A DNA stretch of 64,000 nucleotides. It comes from Nocardioides sp. SR21. GTDB taxonomy: Bacteria; Actinomycetota; Actinomycetes; Propionibacteriales; Nocardioidaceae. The notes below the pieces were generated by a model that saw nothing but the letters and a program-made list of their open reading frames with translations, made no database searches and had not been told where the DNA came from. Where the stretch lies: positions 124,001-188,000 of the forward strand of contig NZ_JAKWJR010000011.1 of the NCBI RefSeq assembly GCF_022761125.1, in the 5' to 3' direction. This document shows positions 23,972 to 32,227 of the stretch, piece after piece. A program made the position numbers and the translations under genes. Each line of letters begins with the position of its first letter. Positions within the stretch are counted from its first letter, which is position 1.

Positions 23972-24872
23972 ACCGCTCCCTCGCGAGGTACGCCGCTCCG
24001 ATCGCCCCGGCCTCCGGCCCGAGGCTCGCCCGCACCAGCGGCGGCACCGCGCGGTGGTCCGCGCCCACCAGCGACTCGCGCAGAGCCACTCGCGCCGGCG
24101 CGAGCAGCAGGTCGTCGGCCGCGGACACACCGCCGCCGATCACGACGATCTCGGGGTCGAACGCCTCGACGAGGTTCGACACCCCGATGCCGAGCCACTC
24201 CCCGACGTCCGCGAACGCCGCGAGCGCGACCGGGTCGCCGGCCCGCGCGGCCTCGGTGATCTCGGGGCCGGTGATGTCCTGGCGGCCGCCCTGCGCCTGC
24301 ACGAACCGCACCAGCGCGTTGCCGGAGCAGTAGCGCTCCCAGCAGCCGATGCCGCCGCACTCGCAGGCCTGCCCGTTCGGCACCACCTGCATGTGGCCGA
24401 ACTCCCCCGCCATCCCGTTGTAGCCGCGGTGCACGGTGCCGTCGAGCACGACCGCGCCACCGATCCCGGTGCCCAGGGTCACGACCAGTGCGTACTGCGA
24501 GTGCCCGACCGCGCCGTACGCGATCTCCGCGCGGGCCGCGCAGTTCGCGTCATTGTCGAGCACGACCGGCGCGTTCCACCGCTCCGCGAGCCGGGCGCGC
24601 ACGCCCTCGTCGCGCCAGGGCAGGTGCGGCGCGAACCGCACCCGCTCGCCCTGCACGTCGACGAAGCCGGCGGCCGCGATCCCGATCGCGGACGGCCGCC
24701 GGGTGGTCGAGAGCTCCTCGACCGCCTCGGTCAGCGCGTCCTCGATCAGGCTGGCCTCGACGCGGCGCCCCGGGGTCGTGCGGTGGGCCGTGCGCAGCAC
24801 GCGCCCGGTCGTCGACACCGCGGCCGCGAGGACCTTGGTGCCGCCGATGTCGACCCCGATGAACAGCGCCAC
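23904..24872 (-). CDS. ROK family sugar kinase
   Basis: This 322-residue ROK kinase has the ATP loop IGVDIGGTKVLAAAV, sugar-contact DNDANCAARAE, TLGTGIGGAVVLDG, and the zinc site FGHM...CECGGIGCWERYCSG, all complete. The likely activity is ATP-dependent phosphorylation of glucose. It follows a second ROK kinase (24874-25815) with one base between them. The C terminus has an extra Arg/Ala-rich tail of about 20 residues, which is encoded within the overlap with the convergent upstream gene. Confidence 0.85.
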   Translation of the reverse strand: MALFIGVDIGGTKVLAAAVSTTGRVLRTAHRTTPGRRVEASLIEDALTEAVEELSTTRRPSAIGIAAAGFVDVQGERVRFAPHLPWRDEGVRARLAERWNAPVVLDNDANCAARAEIAYGAVGHSQYALVVTLGTGIGGAVVLDGTVHRGYNGMAGEFGHMQVVPNGQACECGGIGCWERYCSGNALVRFVQAQGGRQDITGPEITEAARAGDPVALAAFADVGEWLGIGVSNLVEAFDPEIVVIGGGVSAADDLLLAPARVALRESLVGADHRAVPPLVRASLGPEAGAIGAAYLARERFRSAGTRARARRQAARGTAPRP

Positions 24873-24873
24873 G

Positions 24874-25815
24874 CTACCGCCGCGACAGGTCTGCCGCGCC
24901 GATCAGCCCGGCGCGGTTGCCGAGCCGGGCCTTGCGGATCTCCGGGATCGGGCGGAACCCGCGGCCCACGAGCTGGCCCGCGAACGCCGAGCGGGTCGGC
25001 TCGAGCAGCAGCTCGTCGGCCTCGCTGACGCCTCCGCCGATCACGACCACGCCGGGATCGAGGATCTCGGTCAGGGACGCGATCCCCTCGCCGAGCCAGC
25101 GGCCGAGCTCGGCGAGCTGCTGGCGTGCGCCCTCGTCGCCGTGCTGCGCCGCGTCGGTGATCAGCGGGCCGGTGATCCGCTGCAGGTCGCCGCCCGCCCG
25201 CTGCAGCATGCCCTGGGCGATCTGCGCGCCGCTCATCGCGAGCGAGCGCGCCTCACGTACCAGGGCGGAGCCGCTGGCGTACTGCTCGAAGCACCCGTGC
25301 TTGCCGCAGCCGCACAGGATGCCGTTCGGGACGACGCGCATGTGGCCGATCTCGGCGCCGACGCCGTTCGCGCCGCGGTAGACCTCGCCGTCGAGCACCA
25401 GCCCGCCACCGACGCCGGTGCCGACGGTGACCAGCAGCAGGTCGTCGGCGTCATGGCCGGCGCCGTACACGAACTCGCCCCACGCCGCGGCGTTGGCGTC
25501 GTTCTCGATCACGACCGGGAGCTCGATCCGCTTCTCGAGCTCGCCCTTGAGGTCCTCGTTGCGCCAGGCGACGTTCGGAGCGAACAGCACTACCGCGCGC
25601 TCCTTGTTCACGTAGCCCGCCGCACCCACGCCGACGGTCTCGATGGCGTGCCGCGAGCGCAGCTCGGTCACCAGGCCGGCGATCGCCTCCTCGATGGCCT
25701 CGGCGTCGGTCGCGGGCGACTCGACGCGCAGCTCCTCGAGGATCGTGCCGTTCTCGTCGACCACGCCGCCGGCGATCTTGGTGCCGCCGACGTCGATGCC
25801 ACACGCCAGGCTCAT
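24874..25815 (-). CDS. glkA: ROK family glucokinase
   Basis: This 313-residue kinase has CGIDVGGTKIAGGVVDENG, ENDANAAAWGE, TVGTGVGGGLVLDG, and the zinc motif IGHM...CGCGKHGCFEQYASG. It resembles the GlkA glucokinase of Streptomyces, which phosphorylates glucose and takes part in carbon catabolite control. Its stop lies one base before the second ROK gene, and its start overlaps the end of the small CxxC gene by 4 bases. It therefore sits in the run of SRPBCC, ArsA-like, small CxxC protein, ROK, ROK. Confidence 0.88.
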   Translation of the reverse strand: MSLACGIDVGGTKIAGGVVDENGTILEELRVESPATDAEAIEEAIAGLVTELRSRHAIETVGVGAAGYVNKERAVVLFAPNVAWRNEDLKGELEKRIELPVVIENDANAAAWGEFVYGAGHDADDLLLVTVGTGVGGGLVLDGEVYRGANGVGAEIGHMRVVPNGILCGCGKHGCFEQYASGSALVREARSLAMSGAQIAQGMLQRAGGDLQRITGPLITDAAQHGDEGARQQLAELGRWLGEGIASLTEILDPGVVVIGGGVSEADELLLEPTRSAFAGQLVGRGFRPIPEIRKARLGNRAGLIGAADLSRR

Positions 25816-26189
25816 CGGTCTCCCTCCCCGGAGTCCTCGGTGTCCTCGGTGTCAGTGTCCTCGGGCCAGTCTGCCGAGTCGTCGTCGAGGTCGATGTTCT
25901 GGACCCCGGAGGTGCGCTCGCCGGGCACCGGCGTCGCCATCAGACCGGCGAAGGCCTGCAGCAGCGCCGCGCCCGCGGTGGCGAGATGGGTGCGCACCTC
26001 GGGGCTCGCCTGCCGCAGCACGTGCACGGTCTTGCAGATCGGGCAGTAGGTGCACTCGGGGGCGCCGGTGTCGATGTGGCCGTCCCCTCCGTGGTCCTTC
26101 GCCCACCCCGACAGCGCGCCGAGCAGCTTCGCCGCCTCTTCTCCGACCGTGCCTACGTCGTCCGAGGATTCCCGTTCGTCCTGGCTCAT
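25812..26189 (-). CDS. Small conserved CxxC protein, DUF5304-like
   Basis: This 125-residue acidic protein has a single zinc-ribbon-like knuckle near residue 46 (ECTYCPICKTVHVLRQ), with Cys at CTYCPIC, and a helical stretch TAGAALLQAFAGLM. The tail is very acidic (DLDDDSADWPEDTDTEDTEDSGEGD). I associate it with a conserved actinobacterial protein found beside ArsA-like and glucokinase genes. Function is unknown. It starts one base after the ArsA-like stop codon and overlaps the ROK gene by 4 bases. Confidence 0.7.
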   Translation of the reverse strand: MSQDERESSDDVGTVGEEAAKLLGALSGWAKDHGGDGHIDTGAPECTYCPICKTVHVLRQASPEVRTHLATAGAALLQAFAGLMATPVPGERTSGVQNIDLDDDSADWPEDTDTEDTEDSGEGDR

Positions 26190-26190
26190 T

Positions 26191-27384
26191 TCACCTTCCA
26201 GCCTCGTCGTCGGGGTCCTCGATGAACCGCACGCGCAGTTCCCCCTGCGCCACCTTGGCGCCGGCGATGCGATGTCTCGCCAGCCCCGATGGGAGCGTGA
26301 GCAGCCGACGATACGATCCCACGGTCACGACCAGATCGTCGCCATTGCGCGCCAGGTTGACCTCGGCGCGTGAGACGAGCGGCAGCGAGAGGCGCAGGAC
26401 GGCGCCGCCCTCGGTCCGCGAGATGCGGAACGGCCCCTTCCCCGGCGTGGTCGCCAGCGGGTCGTGCTCGCCGTACACCTCGCGGGCCAGGCCGGCCAGC
26501 GCGTCGACGCCGACCGGCTCGCGCGGGCGGTACTCCGAGCGCCAGATCGGCAGCCCCGCGAACGACGCCTCGACCAGATCCAGCACCTCGTCCTGCGCGA
26601 GCACCCAACCGGCGCGCCAGTCGTCGGCGCCCTCGGCCGGGAAGATCCGGTTCGCGACGACGCCGTCGACGCGGTAGCCGAACAGCGACAGCGACGTGTA
26701 CGAGCGACGCGCCTCCGCGAGCACGACGTTCTCGGGGGTCAGGACGAGCCGCACGCTCGCGTCGGGGCCGCTGAGCAGCTCGCGGACCTCCTCGAGCTCG
26801 GCGTGCAGCCGCTCGACCGCGTCGAAGACCGAGTCGCCCGGCATCGGTACGCCGGCGGCCCGGCTCAGCACGGGTCGCAGCGCCTTCACGACGCGGCGCT
26901 CCATCGGGAACACCCGGTGCATGTACCAGCCGAGCGCCTCCGGGAGCGCCAGGAGCCGCAGCGTCTCCGCGGTCGGAGCGCAGTCGACGACGATCACGTC
27001 CCACCCGCCGGTGAGCGCCTGGATGCGGAGCTCGAGGAGCGCCAGGACCTCCTCGGCGCCCGGGATCACGGTCAGCTCCTCGGCGGCGACCGGGTCGACG
27101 CCGGCCACGTCGAGCACCGAGAGCAGGTAGCGCTGGATGTCGGCCCACGACTGCTCGAAGCGCAGCTGGGCGTCGACCTGCTGGACGAAGAGCCGGTCCG
27201 CGACCTCGGTCGGCTCGGCGCCGATGGTCCCGGGCGGGCACCCGTACGCGTCGGCCAGCGAGTGGGCGGCGTCGGTCGAGAGCACCAGGGTGCGTCGCCC
27301 CTCCGCGGCGGCCAGCGCCGCCGTGCCGGCCGCGATCGTGGACTTGCCGACCCCTCCCTTGCCGGTGAAGAGGAGGATTCTCAG
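26191..27384 (-). CDS. ArsA-like ATPase, apparent CTG start
   Basis: This 397-residue P-loop ATPase of the ArsA/GET3 family has the deviant Walker A LFTGKGGVGKSTIAAGTAA at residue 4, switch I LSTDAAHSLADA, and WDVIVVDCAPTAETLRLL. A beta-rich C-terminal domain follows. In actinobacteria such proteins lie next to the SRPBCC protein (M. tuberculosis Rv2184c and Rv2185c) and their cargo is unknown; arsenite transport is unlikely. The protein must begin right at (L/M)RILLFTGKGG to keep the P-loop. No ATG, GTG or TTG lies in frame near it. The only candidate is CTG 27384, which overlaps the upstream stop as CTGA. Confidence 0.85.
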   Translation of the reverse strand: MRILLFTGKGGVGKSTIAAGTAALAAAEGRRTLVLSTDAAHSLADAYGCPPGTIGAEPTEVADRLFVQQVDAQLRFEQSWADIQRYLLSVLDVAGVDPVAAEELTVIPGAEEVLALLELRIQALTGGWDVIVVDCAPTAETLRLLALPEALGWYMHRVFPMERRVVKALRPVLSRAAGVPMPGDSVFDAVERLHAELEEVRELLSGPDASVRLVLTPENVVLAEARRSYTSLSLFGYRVDGVVANRIFPAEGADDWRAGWVLAQDEVLDLVEASFAGLPIWRSEYRPREPVGVDALAGLAREVYGEHDPLATTPGKGPFRISRTEGGAVLRLSLPLVSRAEVNLARNGDDLVVTVGSYRRLLTLPSGLARHRIAGAKVAQGELRVRFIEDPDDEAGR

Positions 27385-27818
27385 AGCGACTCGACCCGCT
27401 TCTTCAGGCCCTTGAGGGCGGTGTCGATGAGGATCTTCTCGCCCTTGCGCTTGAGCATGCCGATCAGCGGGATCGACACGTCGAGCGCGAGTCGGTAGGT
27501 CACCTCGGTCGAGCCGTTGCCGAGGTCCTTGAGCACGTACGCGCCGTCCAGCGCGCGCAGCATCTTGCCCTCGACGAGGGTCCAGGTGACCTCGTCGTAC
27601 CCGTCCCACTCGTAGGCGAGCGTGTACTCGTCCTTGATCGGGCTCACGTCGAGCGCGAAGAAGACCTGCTCGGCCCAGCCGCCGTCGCCGTCCTTGACGA
27701 CCTCGGCGGTGATGACGCCCTTGGCCCACTCGGGGTACGCCGGGAAGTCGCCGATCACGCCCATGATGTCCGCCGGAGCGGCGTCGATGACGATCGAGGA
27801 AGTGGTCTGCTCGGCCAT
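27381..27818 (-). CDS. SRPBCC (START-like) family protein
   Basis: This 145-residue protein has a START/polyketide-cyclase-like fold: SIVIDAAPADIMGVIGDFPAYPEWAKGV at the N terminus, WTLVEGKMLRALDGAYVLKDLGNGSTEVTYRLALDV in the middle, and the long C-terminal helix. These folds bind lipids or other hydrophobic ligands; the Rv2185c group has no known ligand. AAGGGG stands five bases before ATG 27818. It is the first gene of the run that continues with the ArsA-like ATPase, and it diverges from the fadD15-like ligase. The two may form a lipid-handling pair. Confidence 0.85.
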   Translation of the reverse strand: MAEQTTSSIVIDAAPADIMGVIGDFPAYPEWAKGVITAEVVKDGDGGWAEQVFFALDVSPIKDEYTLAYEWDGYDEVTWTLVEGKMLRALDGAYVLKDLGNGSTEVTYRLALDVSIPLIGMLKRKGEKILIDTALKGLKKRVESL

Positions 27819-27917
27819 CGGGTCCCCTTGAAGGTGGCTCGTCGAAGCGTGGGTCGATTCGGGCTGCGAGCGTACCGGATCGGCCGGGCCCGGAGGCCAC
27901 GCCCTGTAACCACGCGG

Positions 27918-27923
27918 TAACGT
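27918..27923 (+). promoter_or_regulatory. -10 hexamer TAACGT of the acyl-CoA ligase gene
   Basis: TAACGT ends six bases before GTG 27930, so the ligase mRNA is probably leaderless. It lies within the 111-base gap to the divergent SRPBCC gene. Confidence 0.5.
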
Positions 27924-27929
27924 CTGCGC

Positions 27930-29720
27930 GTGCGTGAGTTCTCGACCCCGATGACGACCGAGATCCCCTCCACCGGCAACCTCACCGATGACGTGGTGAG
28001 GAACGCCCGGGAGCGAGCGACCTCGGTGCAGTTCAGCCGGCGTTCCGCCACGGGCGCGTGGGAGGACGTCACCATGGCGGGCTTCCTCGCCGAGGTGAGC
28101 GCCGTGGCCAAGGGCCTGATCGCGGCCGGCATCGAGCCGGGCGACCGGATCGCCCTGATCTCGAAGACCCGGTACGAGTGGACGCTGCTCGACTACGCGA
28201 TCTGGTTCGCCGGCGCGGTCACCGTGCCGATCTACGAGACCTCGTCGGCCGAGCAGGTCCGCTGGATCCTCTCCGACTCCGGCGCCCGCGCGGTGGTCGC
28301 CGAGACCGGCGCGCACCTGGCGCGGCTCAACGAGGTCCGCGGCGGGCTCGACGACCTCAACCACGTGTGGTCGATCACCGACAACGCGGTCGGCACGCTG
28401 ACCCGGCTCGGTGGCGACATCACCGACGAGCAGCTCGAGGCGCGCCGTACGACGGCGCAGCCCGCGGACGTCGCGACGCTGATCTACACGTCCGGGACCA
28501 CCGGCCAGCCCAAGGGCTGCGTACTCACCCACGGCAACTTCATGTTCGAGCTGGGCGTCGCCGTCGACGAGCTCGAGCGGCTCTTCCACGACGACGACGG
28601 CTCGACGCTGCTGTTCCTGCCGCTCGCCCACGTGTTCGCGCGGATCATCCAGGTGGGCTGCGTGAAGTCGCGCACCCGGATGGGCCACACCGCCGACATC
28701 AAGCAGCTGCTCCCCGACCTCGCCGAGTTCCAGCCCACGTTCATCCTCGCGGTCCCCCGCGTCTTCGAGAAGGTGTTCAACACCGCCTCGCAGCGCGCCG
28801 CCGCCGACGGCCGCGGCAAGATCTTCGACGCCGCCGCGGACACCGCGATCGCGTACTCCCGCGGCCTCGAGAGGGGCAAGGTCCCGCTCGCCGTCCGCGC
28901 CAAGCACGCGGTCTTCGACAAGCTCGTCTACGGCAAGCTGCGCTCCGCGCTCGGTGGCAGCTGCCAGTACGCCGTCTCCGGCGGCGCCCCGCTCGGCGAG
29001 CGGCTCGGCCACTTCTACCGCGGCATCGGCCTGGTCGTGCTCGAGGGCTACGGCCTCACCGAGACCACCGCGGCGCTGTCGGCGAACCTCCCCGACGCCA
29101 CCAAGATCGGCACCGTCGGCCGGCCGCTGCCCGGCACCGCCGTCCGCGTCGCCGACGACGGCGAGCTGCTGTTCAAGGGCGGGCAGGTGATGACCGGCTA
29201 CTGGCGCAACGAGCAGGCCACCGCGGAGGTGCTCGAGGACGGCTGGTTCCACACCGGCGACATCGGCGAGGTCGACGACGAGGGCTTCATCCGGATCACC
29301 GGGCGCAAGAAGGAGATCATCGTGACCGCGGGCGGCAAGAACGTCGCCCCGGCGGTGCTCGAGGACCGGCTGCGCGCGCACCTGCTCGTCGACCAGTGCG
29401 TGGTCGTCGGTGACGGCCAGCCGTTCATCGGCGCGCTGATCACGCTCGACCGCGAGTCGGTCCCGACCTGGGCGGAGTCGCACGGGAAGTCGAAGAACGT
29501 CCGCGACCTCGTCGACGACCCCGACCTCCGCGCCGAGATCGAGGCGGCCGTCGACGAGGCCAACAAGGCGGTCTCGCGGGCCGAGTCGATCCGGAAGTTC
29601 ACGATCCTCGCCGACGAGTGGACCGAGGAGGGCGGGCAGCTGACGCCGAGCCTCAAGCTCAAGCGGAACGTCGTCCTGCGCGAGTTCAAGGACGACGTCG
29701 CGGCGCTGTACTACTCCTGA
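27930..29720 (+). CDS. Long-chain fatty acid--CoA ligase, FadD15-like
   Basis: This 596-residue adenylate-forming enzyme activates long-chain fatty acids to acyl-CoA via acyl-AMP. The AMP-binding signature is LIYTSGTTGQPKGC near residue 187, followed by GYGLTETTAALS, the GELLFKGGQVMTGYW hinge and DGWFHTGDIGEVDDEGFIRITGRKKEII. The catalytic Lys is probably in the C-terminal SLKLKRNVVLREF. Length and motifs match FadD15 of mycobacteria, which also lies next to the SRPBCC gene. A pathway role in membrane lipid recycling is plausible but not shown. Confidence 0.9.
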   Translation: MREFSTPMTTEIPSTGNLTDDVVRNARERATSVQFSRRSATGAWEDVTMAGFLAEVSAVAKGLIAAGIEPGDRIALISKTRYEWTLLDYAIWFAGAVTVPIYETSSAEQVRWILSDSGARAVVAETGAHLARLNEVRGGLDDLNHVWSITDNAVGTLTRLGGDITDEQLEARRTTAQPADVATLIYTSGTTGQPKGCVLTHGNFMFELGVAVDELERLFHDDDGSTLLFLPLAHVFARIIQVGCVKSRTRMGHTADIKQLLPDLAEFQPTFILAVPRVFEKVFNTASQRAAADGRGKIFDAAADTAIAYSRGLERGKVPLAVRAKHAVFDKLVYGKLRSALGGSCQYAVSGGAPLGERLGHFYRGIGLVVLEGYGLTETTAALSANLPDATKIGTVGRPLPGTAVRVADDGELLFKGGQVMTGYWRNEQATAEVLEDGWFHTGDIGEVDDEGFIRITGRKKEIIVTAGGKNVAPAVLEDRLRAHLLVDQCVVVGDGQPFIGALITLDRESVPTWAESHGKSKNVRDLVDDPDLRAEIEAAVDEANKAVSRAESIRKFTILADEWTEEGGQLTPSLKLKRNVVLREFKDDVAALYYS

Positions 29721-30958
29721 CCCAGCTGCTCGGCGAGCTGGCGGGCGATCGCGATCCGCTGCATGCCGGTGGGGTGCGAGCCGAACCAGAACTGCGACCA
29801 CGCGGGCGGGGTCGGGTCGGCCAGCGAGCGCACCATCAGCTGGCGCTGCACGGCCATGAACGCGTCCGGGTCCTCGGTCACCTGGAGGGCGTCCACGTCG
29901 GCGCGGGTCTCGATCTGACGGCTGATGCCGTTCTGGATCGGGCTCGACAGCAGCGTCCCGAGGGCGATCAGCGCCAGGGCCAGCGGCACCACGGCCGGGT
30001 CCCGCATCGACAGCCCGCGGCGCGGGCCGAGCGCGCCGACGATCAGCCCGAGCAGGCCGACCCCGAACACCGCGCCGGCGACCCCCAGCAGCGACCCGGT
30101 CAGCACGTCGTCGTGCTTGGCGTGCGCGAGCTCGTGGGCGACCACCGACAGCACCTGGTCCTGCGGCACGTCCTCGACGAGGTTGTCGTAGAGGACCACC
30201 CGGCGGGTGCTGCCGAAGCCCGAGACGTAGGCGTTCAGCGTCGTCGTACGCCGTGACGCGTCCGCGACCAGCACGTCGTCGACCGGCACGCCCTCGCGCT
30301 CGGCGAGGTCGAACACCTGGCTGCGCAGGTCACCGTCCTCGAGGGAGCTGAACGAGTTGAACAGCGGCTCCACCACCACCGGGTAGACGAACGACCCGGC
30401 GAGCACCAGCGCGCCCAGGAGGCCGGCCGCGACCGCCGGCCAGGCGCGCGCCCAACGACGGGCGCACCCGATGATCACGATCAGCGTCAGCGAGACCGCG
30501 ACGATGTTCACGCCCTGGTTGAGCGCCAGGTCGCGCACGAAGCCCGACCAGGGCTGGTTGCTCAGGCCGTAGTCGATCGCGCGGCGGCGGAACAGCACCG
30601 CGAACGGCAGCGTGACCAGTCGCCCGATCACCTCGACCAGCGCGACCGCGAGCAGCACGCGGACCCACCACCAGCCGGGCAGCCGCCCGACCAGCCGGCG
30701 GCCCCAGGACGTGAAGCCGAGCAGGCAGGCGACGAGCAGCGACACGAACGTCGAGCTCCAGCTCAGGATCCGCGCCCAGCGGGCGTACTCCTCGCCGCGC
30801 GCGATCTCCTCCGGCGTCAGCACCGAGGCCGGGTCGGCCGGTGACGGCAGGCCACCCGGGACCGGACTCCACGGCACCAGCAGGGCGGCGATGACCACGA
30901 AGGCGGCCCCGCCGATCAGGGTCACGACGAGGGCGACGCGACGGTCGGGCGGGGTCAC
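29711..30958 (-). CDS. M48 family metallopeptidase, Ste24/CAAX-protease-like
   Basis: This 415-residue integral membrane protease has several hydrophobic helices. Its zinc site is VVAHELAHAKHDD near residue 271, with the third ligand Glu in SRQIETRADVDALQ. The order of helices and the NQPWSGFVRDLALNQG segment fit the Ste24-type subfamily. Bacterial members act in membrane-protein turnover; the substrate is unknown. Its 3' end overlaps the ligase gene by 10 bases. A second M48 enzyme (HtpX) is at the right end of the window. It starts only 10 bases after the stop of the upstream membrane-anchored gluzincin gene. Confidence 0.87.
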   Translation of the reverse strand: MTPPDRRVALVVTLIGGAAFVVIAALLVPWSPVPGGLPSPADPASVLTPEEIARGEEYARWARILSWSSTFVSLLVACLLGFTSWGRRLVGRLPGWWWVRVLLAVALVEVIGRLVTLPFAVLFRRRAIDYGLSNQPWSGFVRDLALNQGVNIVAVSLTLIVIIGCARRWARAWPAVAAGLLGALVLAGSFVYPVVVEPLFNSFSSLEDGDLRSQVFDLAEREGVPVDDVLVADASRRTTTLNAYVSGFGSTRRVVLYDNLVEDVPQDQVLSVVAHELAHAKHDDVLTGSLLGVAGAVFGVGLLGLIVGALGPRRGLSMRDPAVVPLALALIALGTLLSSPIQNGISRQIETRADVDALQVTEDPDAFMAVQRQLMVRSLADPTPPAWSQFWFGSHPTGMQRIAIARQLAEQLGQE

Positions 30959-30968
30959 GCTCGCGCCT

Positions 30969-32216
30969 TCATGCGGCCAAGTCTTGCAGGAGGGTCCGCC
31001 ACTGCTGGGTCAGCTCCGCCTCGGTCAGGCCGACCTCCTGCCGCAACGCCTGCTCGACCGGGGTTCCCGCGTCGACGGCGCGGTAGAAGCGCACCAGCGC
31101 GTTCTCGCCGCCGCTCTCGGCCAGCAGGCGGCAGGCCAGCCAGGCGCTCTCGTACGTCGCGCCCAGGCCGTTCGCGCGGGTGCCGAACTCCGCGGCGCCC
31201 GGGAGTGCCTCCGGCGGCCCGTCCTTCCGCACCTCGGCGATGATCTGCGCAGCCGACCGGGACAGCGGCAGGTCGACGTCGCGGAGCGCGACGTAGTCGG
31301 CGAAGCCCTCGAGCAGCCACAGCGGCATCGTGCTCGCCCAGGCGTCCGCGGCCACGTGTGTCGCCTCGTGGCTCATCACGACCTGGGCGCCGGTGGGCTT
31401 GAGGCGGCCGTAGAGGTCCGGGTTCACGAACACGTGCACCGGCGCGCCCGGGGCCAGCGAGCCGTCGTCGGAGGTCGTCACGGCCGCGATCTGGTCGTAG
31501 GTGCCGGGGCCGGAGCTGAGCACGGCGTCGAGGTCCTCGACCGAGGCCGGCACCTCGACGACCAGCCCCTGCCGCCAGCTCGGCAGCACCTTCCGGACCA
31601 CCGGCACGGCCGCCTCGGCGTACGCCGCGATCTCGTCGGCCTCGGCGCCCGAGCCGTCGACGAGGACCAGCGTGTCGTCGGTGCGGCGGACCTCCAGCGG
31701 GCCGGACAGCCAGAGCGGCGAGATCCGGTCGTCGCCGCCGAAGCCGGTGATCGCGACCCGGTCGCCGTCTGGCTGGACGCCGATGCGGATCTCGGCGTGC
31801 GCGGAGCCCTCGTCGAAGCCGGCGAAGCGCCAGGTGGCGTCGGCGTACGCCGCGTCACCCGCGGCATCGGACGCGGTGTCGACGAAGCGCAGCGTGAAGT
31901 CGCGGACGCCGGCCGCCTCGGCGTTCGCGACGATCCCGGCGAGCCGGTCGGCCGCCTCGTCGTCCCCGGCCGGTGCCAGCGCGCGAGCGGCCTCCTCGTC
32001 GCGCTTCTCGACCGCCCCCTCGAAGGCCTCGATCGCGGCGGTCGCGTCCGCCGACGACGTCGAGCCCGACGAGGCCGGCGGCCGGGTCGGCGCGACGTAC
32101 GGGTCGTCGTCGACCAGCGACCAGGCCAGCAGCCCGGAGGCGACGAGCAGGACGAGCGAAAGGCCGGCCACCCACCAGCGTGGGCGACCGGCCTTCGGCT
32201 CAGGCGTCTGCGTCAA
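30969..32216 (-). CDS. Membrane-anchored gluzincin-type metalloprotease, hypothetical
   Basis: This 415-residue protein has one N-terminal membrane anchor (WWVAGLSLVLLVASGLLAWSL) and a Ser/Thr-rich linker. Next comes a domain of about 170 residues resembling SnoaL/NTF2-like accessory regions. The C-terminal protease-like domain has zinc motif MSHEATHVAADAW (HEXXH) and, 20 residues on, WLLEGFADYVALRD, which supplies the third Glu ligand. This HEXXH/E pattern matches gluzincins of the M1-like DUF2268/peptidase_MA group. It faces the outside of the membrane. It is adjacent to the M48 protease and the NlpC/P60 endopeptidase on the same strand. Confidence 0.75.
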   Translation of the reverse strand: MTQTPEPKAGRPRWWVAGLSLVLLVASGLLAWSLVDDDPYVAPTRPPASSGSTSSADATAAIEAFEGAVEKRDEEAARALAPAGDDEAADRLAGIVANAEAAGVRDFTLRFVDTASDAAGDAAYADATWRFAGFDEGSAHAEIRIGVQPDGDRVAITGFGGDDRISPLWLSGPLEVRRTDDTLVLVDGSGAEADEIAAYAEAAVPVVRKVLPSWRQGLVVEVPASVEDLDAVLSSGPGTYDQIAAVTTSDDGSLAPGAPVHVFVNPDLYGRLKPTGAQVVMSHEATHVAADAWASTMPLWLLEGFADYVALRDVDLPLSRSAAQIIAEVRKDGPPEALPGAAEFGTRANGLGATYESAWLACRLLAESGGENALVRFYRAVDAGTPVEQALRQEVGLTEAELTQQWRTLLQDLAA

Positions 32217-32227
32217 TCAGGTGTCGA

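Noticed and set aside
22727..24872. Frameshift at the 68-base overlap of two convergent genes
   Set aside because: Both proteins keep full-length domains. The extra Arg/Ala tail of the ROK kinase explains the overlap without an error.
26191..27384. Arsenite-pumping ATPase (arsA) function
   Set aside because: No ars genes are near, and the actinobacterial group beside the SRPBCC protein is not known to handle arsenite. Only the fold name is used.
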